DNA from: Gammaproteobacteria bacterium
GTDB taxonomy: Bacteria > Pseudomonadota > Gammaproteobacteria > Thiohalorhabdales > Thiohalorhabdaceae
Direction of reading: 5' to 3'
NCBI GenBank assembly: GCA_018609925.1
Contig: JAHEOG010000109.1
Location: forward strand, 1 to 17,106
Length of the DNA stretch: 17,106 nt
Shown here: piece after piece, positions 6,524 through 12,100 of the stretch
Layout of the letters: each line of letters begins with the position of its first letter
How positions within the stretch are numbered: the stretch's first letter is position 1
The notes under the pieces: generated by a model
Database searches by the model: none
Told to the model about the DNA's origin: nothing
The model's input: the letters and a program-made list of their open reading frames with translations, nothing else
Made by a program: the position numbers and the translations under genes

Positions 6524-8932
6524 ATGGCGCAGATCTTCATCAACGGCGAGGCGCACGAGGTGCCGGAGGGCCAGATGCTCATCGAGGCCACCGACGCCCT
6601 CGGCATCGACGTGCCGCGATTCTGCTACCACCGCGGCCTGTCCGTGGCGGCCAACTGTCGGATGTGCCTGGTGGAGGTGGCGAATCGGAAGACACCCGCC
6701 CCCGCCTGCGCCACGCCGGTCTCGGAGGGCATGGAGGTCCAGACCCACTCGGAGGGGGCCCTGGAGGCCCGCCGGGCCATCATGGAGTTCCTGCTCATCA
6801 ACCACCCCCTGGATTGCCCCATCTGCGACCAGGGCGGCGAGTGCGACCTGCAGGATTTCGCCCTCGCTCACGGCTCCGGACACTCCCGCTACCGGGAGCC
6901 GAAACGGGCGGTGGCCGACGAGGACCTCGGTCCGCTGATCGAGACCGAGATGACCCGGTGCATCCATTGCACCCGGTGCGTCCGGTTCGGCGAGGAGGTC
7001 GGCGGCTACGCCGAGCTCGGCGCCACCTTCCGCGGCGAGGAGATGGAGATCGGGACCTACGTCGGGCGCACCGTGGAATCCGAGCTTTCCGGGAACATGA
7101 TCGACCTCTGCCCCGTCGGGGCGCTCACCTCCAAGCCCTACCGGTACAAGGCCCGGGTCTGGGAGATGCGCCACCACCCCACGATCTGCCCCCATTGCCC
7201 GGTGGGGTGCAACATGAAGGTCGAGGAGGTGGACGACGAGGTGAAGCGGGTCCTGCCCGTGACCAACGACGCCATCAACGAGGACTGGATCTGCGATAAG
7301 GGCCGCTACTCCTACGAAGCGGTTCACCACGACCGAGTGGCGGAGCCCCACATCAAGGTGGGCGATCGGTGGCGGGCGGTGTCCTGGGAGACCGCCTTCA
7401 ACGCGGCTCTGAAGGGCCTGCGCTCGGTGGGCTCGGACCTGGCCGCGGCGGTGGCGCCCACCGCCACCGTCGAGGAGCAGTGGCTGACCCAGCATCTGGT
7501 CCGGGGCCTGGGCGCAACCGACATCGATCACCGGCTGGGCCTGGCGGACCCGGATCTCGACGCGGGCGTGGCCAATGCCACCCCGCTGCTGGGACAGCGC
7601 CTGGTGGACCTGGAGGCCCTCGACGGGGCCCTGGTGATCGGCGGCAATCCCCGCAAGGACCAGCCCCTGGCCAACCACCGCCTGCGCAAGGCGGTCGCCC
7701 GCGGGGCGCGGGTCTCGGCGCTAGGCCCCGTGCGCTACCCCCGCAACCTGGACCACTTCCGGGACCTGGTGCACGGACCGGGCCAGGCCGCGCCCGCCGT
7801 GGCCGCCGTAGCCAAGGCGGTGGCCGAAGCCGGTGGCGCTGGCGTCCCCGCCAACCTCCAGGGCGCCGACGCGGAAGAGGCCGGACTGGACCCCAGGGAA
7901 GTGCAGGAGCTCGCCGATTCCCTGATCCACGGTCGGCAAACCTCGGTGCTGGTGGGGACCCTGGCCCAGGAGGATCCCCAGGCGGGCGAGCTGATCCGGC
8001 TCGCCCATCAGGCCGCACGGCTGGCGGGGGCCGCCTTCGGCTATCTGGCCGCCTACGGCAACAGCGTGGGGGCGTGGGCCACGGGCTGCGTCCCCCATCG
8101 GGGCCCCGGCGGCGACCCCGTTCGCGAGGGCCGCCCGGCTGCGGCCTTCTTGGCAAGCGATCCCCGGCGCGGGATCCTTACCTTGGGCTGCGATCCCCTG
8201 GTGGAGGCCGCCGACCCCGTCGCGGCGCAGGCGGCCTTCGAGGCCGCCGAGCTGCACGTCGCCATTACCAGCCACTGGTCGGCCACTGCCCGCGCCGCCG
8301 ATGTCGTTCTGCCCATGGCCGCCTATCCGGAGAACGAAGGGGCCTACGCCTCCGGGGAGGGCCGCCTCCAGGCCTTCGGCCCCGCCGCCTCGCCGGTGGG
8401 CGAGGCCCGCCCGGCCTGGAAGATCCTGCGGGTCCTGGCCCATACCCTCGGCGTGCCCGAGAGCGAGTTCGTGGAGGTGGGCGAGATCCGCGAGCGGGCG
8501 GAGGCGGCCCTTACCCGGGCGGGGATCGCCCTGGGGGCCTCGCCGCCTGAGCCGGGACCGGCCCTCGAGGCCGAGCCCCGGAGCGGTCCGGGGCTGCTGC
8601 GGGTCCCGGCGCGCCACATCTACCACGACGACCTGTTCGTGCGGCGGGCCCCCGCCCTGCAGGAGCAGTTCGGCCGGCTGACGGCCACCATCAGCCCCGA
8701 GGACGCGGCGGAGCGCGGCGTCGACGAGGGCGATGCGGTGCGCTTCGAGGGCCCGGGGGGCAGCGCGCGGCTGCCCGTGCACCTGGACGGTGGGGTTCCG
8801 CCGGGGGTGGCCTGGATCCCGGCCGGGGAGGACGCGGCTTCCCTGGGACCGGCCTTCGGCTGGGTGCGCCTCTCCGACCGGGCGGCGGGGCGCACGGGGG
8901 AGGCCGTGACGGCCGATCCCAGCGAGGCCTAG
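6524..8932 (+). CDS. nuoG: NADH-quinone oxidoreductase subunit G (75 kDa, N1b/N4/N5/N7)
   Basis: This 802-residue iron-sulfur subunit passes electrons from NuoF/E to NuoI. N-terminal ligands are complete: N1b by Cys34, Cys45, Cys48, Cys62; N5 by His94, Cys98, Cys101, Cys107; N4 by Cys146, Cys149, Cys152, Cys196. A further C-x2-C-x3-C-x27-C set (Cys222, 225, 229, 257) matches the off-pathway cluster N7 known from E. coli and Thermus. From about residue 216 on it is a molybdopterin-oxidoreductase-like domain that is thought to be non-catalytic in complex I, ending in a small C-terminal barrel (about 690-790). The frame opens upstream at a TTG (6482), but ATG 6524 with SD GAGAGGA ten bases before it and the N-terminus MAQIFINGEAHEVPEG is preferred. 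nuoH starts 6 nt after the stop. Confidence 0.96.
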   Translation: MAQIFINGEAHEVPEGQMLIEATDALGIDVPRFCYHRGLSVAANCRMCLVEVANRKTPAPACATPVSEGMEVQTHSEGALEARRAIMEFLLINHPLDCPICDQGGECDLQDFALAHGSGHSRYREPKRAVADEDLGPLIETEMTRCIHCTRCVRFGEEVGGYAELGATFRGEEMEIGTYVGRTVESELSGNMIDLCPVGALTSKPYRYKARVWEMRHHPTICPHCPVGCNMKVEEVDDEVKRVLPVTNDAINEDWICDKGRYSYEAVHHDRVAEPHIKVGDRWRAVSWETAFNAALKGLRSVGSDLAAAVAPTATVEEQWLTQHLVRGLGATDIDHRLGLADPDLDAGVANATPLLGQRLVDLEALDGALVIGGNPRKDQPLANHRLRKAVARGARVSALGPVRYPRNLDHFRDLVHGPGQAAPAVAAVAKAVAEAGGAGVPANLQGADAEEAGLDPREVQELADSLIHGRQTSVLVGTLAQEDPQAGELIRLAHQAARLAGAAFGYLAAYGNSVGAWATGCVPHRGPGGDPVREGRPAAAFLASDPRRGILTLGCDPLVEAADPVAAQAAFEAAELHVAITSHWSATARAADVVLPMAAYPENEGAYASGEGRLQAFGPAASPVGEARPAWKILRVLAHTLGVPESEFVEVGEIRERAEAALTRAGIALGASPPEPGPALEAEPRSGPGLLRVPARHIYHDDLFVRRAPALQEQFGRLTATISPEDAAERGVDEGDAVRFEGPGGSARLPVHLDGGVPPGVAWIPAGEDAASLGPAFGWVRLSDRAAGRTGEAVTADPSEA

Positions 8933-8938
8933 CCCGCC

Positions 8939-9994
8939 ATGGACCTCCCCGTCTGGATCGCCGACTACGCCCTGCCGGTCGCCTGGATCACCGTCCAGAT
9001 CGTCGCCCTCGTGGCTCCCCTCATGCTGGCGGTGGCCTACCTGACCGTCGTCGAGCGCAAGCTCATCGGCTACATGCAGCTGCGGGTGGGGCCCAACCGG
9101 GTGGGCCCCCGGGGCTGGCTGCAGCCCATCGCCGATGGGCTCAAGCTCCTGCTCAAGGAGTCCATCTTCCCGACCCAGGCCAACAAGGGCGTCTACATCG
9201 TTGCGCCTCTGCTCTCCATCGGACCGGCGCTGCTGGCGTGGGCGGTGATCCCCTTCGGTCCCACCTACCAGACCCCTTTCGGGGAGGTTACCCCGGTCAT
9301 CGCCGAGGTCGACGTTAGCCTGCTGTTCCTGCTGGCGGTCACGTCCTTCGGCATCTATGGGGTGATCATGGCCGGGTGGGCGGCCAATTCGAAGTACGCC
9401 ATTATCGGCTCCATGCGGGCCGGGGCCCAGATGATCTCCTACGAGATCGCCATGGGCTTCGCCCTGATCGGCGTCATCATGGCCGCCAACACCCTGAACA
9501 TCGGCGAGATCGTCGTTGCCCAGAGCGGCGGCTTCTGGCATTGGTACTTCCTGCCGCTGTTGCCGCTGTTCGTGGTGTTCTTCATATCGGGGGTGGCGGA
9601 GACCAACCGGCTGCCGTTCGACGTATCCGAGGGCGAGTCGGAGATCGTGGCCGGCTTCCACGTGGAGTACGCCGGCATGACCTTCGCCCTGTTCTTCCTG
9701 GCCGAGTACGCCAACATGATCCTGGTGTCGATCCTCACCGCCCTGCTGTTTTTGGGGGGTTGGCACCCGCCCCTGCCGGTGGCGCCGTTCACCTGGATCC
9801 CCGGCCCCGTTTGGCTGTTGTTGAAGACGGCGCTTTTCCTGTTCTTCTTCCTGTGGTTCCGGGCGACGTTCCCCCGGTTCCGGTATGATCAGATCATGCG
9901 CCTGGGCTGGAAGGTCTTCATCCCGGTCACCCTGGTCTGGATCACCGTCATCGGGGTGGCCAACCTGACCCCGTTGCGGGCGGTGTTCCATTAG
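8939..9994 (+). CDS. nuoH: NADH-quinone oxidoreductase subunit H (quinone-site membrane subunit)
   Basis: This 351-residue membrane subunit (eight helices by family knowledge) joins the membrane arm to the quinone cavity. Conserved parts are present in order: VERKLIGYMQLRVGPNRVGP (38-57) with WLQPIADGLKLLLKE (60-74), GWAANSKYAIIGSMRAGAQMISYE (146-169), and the charged cytoplasmic loop VAETNRLPFDVSEGESEIVAGFHVEYAG (219-246), which links quinone chemistry to proton movement. It begins 6 nt after nuoG with a weak, distant SD (GCGAGG, 8922-8927). It is the last gene before the 525-nt repeat-filled gap that separates it from nuoI. Confidence 0.98.
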   Translation: MDLPVWIADYALPVAWITVQIVALVAPLMLAVAYLTVVERKLIGYMQLRVGPNRVGPRGWLQPIADGLKLLLKESIFPTQANKGVYIVAPLLSIGPALLAWAVIPFGPTYQTPFGEVTPVIAEVDVSLLFLLAVTSFGIYGVIMAGWAANSKYAIIGSMRAGAQMISYEIAMGFALIGVIMAANTLNIGEIVVAQSGGFWHWYFLPLLPLFVVFFISGVAETNRLPFDVSEGESEIVAGFHVEYAGMTFALFFLAEYANMILVSILTALLFLGGWHPPLPVAPFTWIPGPVWLLLKTALFLFFFLWFRATFPRFRYDQIMRLGWKVFIPVTLVWITVIGVANLTPLRAVFH

Positions 9995-10014
9995 CCGGAA
10001 AAGGGGGGTTGCAG

Positions 10015-10049
10015 ATCCCGGCTAGCCGCTGGGGCGGGGCCGGGATGAC
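10015..10049 (+). repeat. Palindromic element, copy 0 (right half only)
   Basis: ATCCCGGC (10015-10022) pairs perfectly with GCCGGGAT (10039-10046) and is followed by GAC. It corresponds to the right-hand hairpin of the full elements downstream. The left hairpin is missing, so this is a truncated or degenerate copy starting 20 nt after the nuoH stop. Confidence 0.6.
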
Positions 10050-10065
10050 GAGGGACCGGGCCGCC

Positions 10066-10163
10066 GTCATTCCCGCCTTGAGCGGGAATCTGTCGGAGGG
10101 GTTCCCTTCGGGGGATTCCGGCTCGTCGCCCCGGAACCGGGCCGGGGCGGCGGCCGGAATGAC
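10066..10163 (+). repeat. Palindromic element, copy 1 (98 nt)
   Basis: It begins GTCATTCC and ends GGAATGAC. The left hairpin has ATTCCCGC pairing with GCGGGAAT. The right hairpin has ATTCCGGC (10115-10122) pairing with GCCGGAAT (10153-10160), enclosing an inner CGCCCCGG/CCGGGGCG stem. Its centre and inner stem differ from copies 2 and 3. Confidence 0.75.
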
Positions 10164-10183
10164 GGAAGGCCAACAACCCCTCC

Positions 10184-10289
10184 GTCATTCCCGCAGCAGC
10201 GGGAATCTCCCGGAAAGGCCCGATTTGTAGGAAAGGAAGAGCCCTTTGGCGAGATTCCGGCTCGCCGTTGGCACGGCGGCCGGAATGAC
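10184..10289 (+). repeat. Palindromic element, copy 2 (106 nt)
   Basis: The ends are GTCATTCC and GGAATGAC. The left hairpin is ATTCCCGC (10187-10194), loop AGCA, GCGGGAAT (10199-10206); this fits ATTCCC-N8-GGGAAT, the form of the Neisseria dRS3 repeat. The right hairpin has outer stem ATTCCGGC (10254-10261)/GCCGGAAT (10279-10286) and inner stem GCCGT/ACGGC around TGGC. It is nearly identical to copy 3, with a repeat period of 126 nt. Confidence 0.8.
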
Positions 10290-10309
10290 GGAAGGCCAAC
10301 AACCCCTCC

Positions 10310-10414
10310 GTCATTCCCGCAGCAGCGGGAATCTCCGGAAAGGCCGGATTTGTAGGAAAGGAAGAGCCCTTTGGCGAGATTCCGGCTCGCCGCTGGCGCG
10401 GCGGCCGGGATGAC
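10310..10414 (+). repeat. Palindromic element, copy 3 (105 nt)
   Basis: It differs from copy 2 at five positions by eye: one deletion and four substitutions. The inner stem is GCCGC (10389-10393)/GCGGC (10398-10402) around TGGC, so the T-A pair of copy 2 has become C-G here. The outer stem is ATTCCGGC (10379-10386)/GCCGGGAT (10404-10411) with one T-G wobble. Confidence 0.8.
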
Positions 10415-10508
10415 GGAGGATCGGGACGCCGTCCGGGATGACGGAGTCCTGTTCGGGACGCCGGCCCGAATGGCCGGTCCAAATCACAACGACGCCCATT
10501 TCCCCAAC

Positions 10509-10514
10509 GGAGGG
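10509..10514 (+). promoter_or_regulatory. Shine-Dalgarno of nuoI
   Basis: GGAGGG lies five bases before ATG 10520. nuoI therefore has its own strong ribosome entry after the repeat-filled gap and does not depend on coupling to nuoH. Confidence 0.75.
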
Positions 10515-10519
10515 CCACC

Positions 10520-11005
10520 ATGGCCGGCCCGCGCCTCCTACAGACCTGGTTTTTGACCGAGCTATGGCGCGGCCTTATGCTCACCGGCCGCAACCTGTTC
10601 AAGCGCAAGGTCACTGTCCAGTACCCGGACGAGTACACCCCCGCCTCGCCGCGTTTCCGGGGCCTGCACGCCCTGCGCCGCTACCCCAACGGCGAGGAGC
10701 GCTGCATCGCCTGCAAGCTGTGCGAGGCCGTCTGTCCCGCGCTGGCCATCGAGATCGACAGCGAGGAACGCGACGACGGCACCCGGCGCACGACGCGCTA
10801 CGACATCGACCTCACCAAGTGCATCTACTGCGGGCTGTGCGAGGAGTCCTGCCCCGTGGACGCCATCGTGGAGACCCACATCTTCGAGTTCCACGGCGAG
10901 GAGCGCGGGGACCTGGTCTACGGCAAGGAGACCCTGCTGGCAATCGGCGACCGCTACGAATCCGAGATCGCCGAGGCCCGGCGCAAGGACGCCCCCTACC
11001 GCTGA
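10520..11005 (+). CDS. nuoI: NADH-quinone oxidoreductase subunit I (clusters N6a/N6b)
   Basis: This 161-residue ferredoxin-like subunit of the peripheral arm passes electrons from NuoG to NuoB through two [4Fe-4S] clusters. Both C-x2-C-x2-C-x3-C motifs are complete: Cys62, 65, 68, 72 (RCIACKLCEAVCPALAIEI) and Cys101, 104, 107, 111 (KCIYCGLCEESCPVDAIVE). The N-terminal amphipathic part TELWRGLMLTGRNLFKRKVTVQYP is typical of the TYKY family, and the length is normal. It has a strong SD and starts after the 525-nt repeat gap. nuoJ follows after 49 nt. Confidence 0.97.
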   Translation: MAGPRLLQTWFLTELWRGLMLTGRNLFKRKVTVQYPDEYTPASPRFRGLHALRRYPNGEERCIACKLCEAVCPALAIEIDSEERDDGTRRTTRYDIDLTKCIYCGLCEESCPVDAIVETHIFEFHGEERGDLVYGKETLLAIGDRYESEIAEARRKDAPYR

Positions 11006-11054
11006 GCCGCTGAAGGCCCCGCTGCCGGCGGGACCGGACCCAGGAGCGACGATC

Positions 11055-11705
11055 ATGGCGGTCACCCAAGCCATTTTCTACCTGTTCGCCACCGTGCTGG
11101 TGGTGGCGGCCCTCATGGTGATCACCGCCCGCAACCCGGTCCATTCGGTGCTCTTCCTGGTTCTTTCCTTCGTCAACGGGGCCGGGCTGTTCCTGCTGGC
11201 GGGGGCCGAGTTCCTGGCGTTCACGCTGATCCTGGTCTACGTCGGCGCGGTGATGGTGCTGTTCCTCTTCGTGCTGATGATGCTGGACATCAACCTCCAG
11301 CGCATGCGGGAAGGGTTCCTCAACTACCTGCCGCTGGGAGCGGTCATCGCCTTCGTCCTAGTGGTGGAGATGGGGGCCATGCTCGCCGCCGGCGGGTCGG
11401 GGGCCGTGGTGGGCGGCGACGGCGCCCTCGGTGGAACCGAGGCCGGCAATACCACCCTGCTGGGTCGGGTCCTCTACGATACCTACCTGCTGCCCTTTGA
11501 GGTGGCGGCGCTGGTGCTGCTAGTGGCGCTGGTGGCGGCCATCGCCCTGACCCTGCGCCATCGCCCCGACGTCAAGAAGCAGGATCCGGGCCAGCAGGTC
11601 CGGGTGCGGCGTGAGGACCGGGTGCGGCTAGTGGACATGCCCACCGAGGGCGCGCCCTACGCGCCGGACACCGGCGCCACCGGTTCCAAAGGGGGCGAGG
11701 GATGA
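11055..11705 (+). CDS. nuoJ: NADH-quinone oxidoreductase subunit J
   Basis: This 216-residue membrane subunit (five helices by family knowledge) lies between NuoA/H and NuoK in the membrane arm. The third-helix signature AEFLAFTLILVYVGAVMVLFLFVLMMLD is seen at about 51-78, including the glycine of YVGAV that forms the pi-bulge region in the family. A Gly/Ala-rich stretch (about 111-135) links helices, and a hydrophilic tail of about 40 residues ends the protein. AGGAG (11042-11046) is the SD, eight bases before the ATG. The stop overlaps the nuoK start by 4 nt (ATGA). Confidence 0.96.
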   Translation: MAVTQAIFYLFATVLVVAALMVITARNPVHSVLFLVLSFVNGAGLFLLAGAEFLAFTLILVYVGAVMVLFLFVLMMLDINLQRMREGFLNYLPLGAVIAFVLVVEMGAMLAAGGSGAVVGGDGALGGTEAGNTTLLGRVLYDTYLLPFEVAALVLLVALVAAIALTLRHRPDVKKQDPGQQVRVRREDRVRLVDMPTEGAPYAPDTGATGSKGGEG

Positions 11706-12007
11706 TCTCGCTGGGGCACTACCTCGTGCTGGGGGCGATCCTGTTCGCCATCGGCGTGATGGGGATCTTCCTCAATCGCAAGAACGTGATCACCCTGCTC
11801 ATGGCCATCGAGCTGATCCTGCTCGCCGTCAACCTCAACTTCGTCGCCTTCAGCCAGCACCTGGACAGCCTGGCGGGGCAGGTGTTCGTGTTCTTCATCC
11901 TGACGGTGGCGGCCGCCGAGGCGGCGGTGGGCCTGGCGATCCTGGTCCTGTTCTTCCGCAACCGCCGCTCCATCGACGTCGACGACATCAACTACCTCAA
12001 GGGCTAG
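11702..12007 (+). CDS. nuoK: NADH-quinone oxidoreductase subunit K
   Basis: This 101-residue, three-helix membrane subunit relates to MrpC and is part of the proton path. The two buried acids of the family are present: Glu37 (LLMAIELILLAVNLNFVAFS) and Glu73 (VFFILTVAAAEAAVGLAILV), equivalent to E. coli Glu36 and Glu72. Length is as expected (about 100). Its ATG shares bases with the nuoJ stop (ATGA), a common sign of coupled translation. The 93-nt gap after it holds three palindromes. Confidence 0.97.
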   Translation: MISLGHYLVLGAILFAIGVMGIFLNRKNVITLLMAIELILLAVNLNFVAFSQHLDSLAGQVFVFFILTVAAAEAAVGLAILVLFFRNRRSIDVDDINYLKG

Positions 12008-12009
12008 GT

Positions 12010-12030
12010 CCGTCCCCCTACGGGGGACGG
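12010..12030 (+). other. GC-rich hairpin immediately after nuoK
   Basis: CCGTCCCCC (12010-12018) and GGGGGACGG (12022-12030) form a perfect 9-bp stem around a TAC loop, two bases after the nuoK stop. No T-run follows. It could be an mRNA 3'-end-stabilising hairpin or a weak terminator. Confidence 0.55.
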
Positions 12031-12035
12031 GCCTG

Positions 12036-12068
12036 GCGCTTTGCCGGCAAGGCGCGGCTAGCCGCGCC
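12036..12068 (+). other. Two overlapping palindromes before nuoL
   Basis: TTGCCGGCAA (12041-12050) is a perfect 10-nt palindrome. It extends outward to a hairpin with loop CCGG and one G-T wobble (GCGC on the left, GGCGC on the right). GGCGCGGCTAGCCGCGCC (12051-12068) is a perfect 18-nt palindrome. The two share bases, so as RNA they would compete; as DNA the 18-mer could be a dimeric protein site. Confidence 0.5.
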
Positions 12069-12100
12069 CCGGGACGGGCCGGCCGCGGAGAAGGGAGCCC

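Larger units (their letters stand above)
9995..10519 (+). other. 525-nt non-coding gap filled with palindromic repeats
   Basis: No credible gene lies between nuoH and nuoI. The space consists of one partial and three complete GTCATTCC...GGAATGAC elements, 16-20-nt linkers (GGAAGGCCAACAACCCCTCC appears twice, at 10164-10183 and 10290-10309), and a tail (10405-10463) in which CCGGGATGACGGAG occurs twice, each time followed by CGGGACGCCG. The final stretch before nuoI is unique sequence with the nuoI SD. I see no clear promoter in the gap. Confidence 0.8.

Noticed and set aside
5249..7678. Antisense open frame of 809 codons opposite nuoF-nuoG
   Set aside because: It lies wholly opposite well-conserved genes, has low-complexity His/Gly/Asp-rich protein sequence and resembles no family. 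High GC at third codon positions removes stop codons on the opposite strand.
7721..9991. Antisense open frame of 756 codons opposite nuoG-nuoH
   Set aside because: It is a shadow of high-GC coding sequence, rich in Asp/Gly/His/Gln/Arg without domain-like pattern.
10009..10230. Short plus-strand frame inside the repeats
   Set aside because: It consists of translated repeat sequence only, with no SD.
9991..10638. Minus-strand open frame of 215 codons across the nuoH-nuoI gap
   Set aside because: It translates the palindromic repeats into RHSGRR/ESRQRALPFLQ-type stretches, a common false gene from such elements, and runs into nuoI on the other strand.
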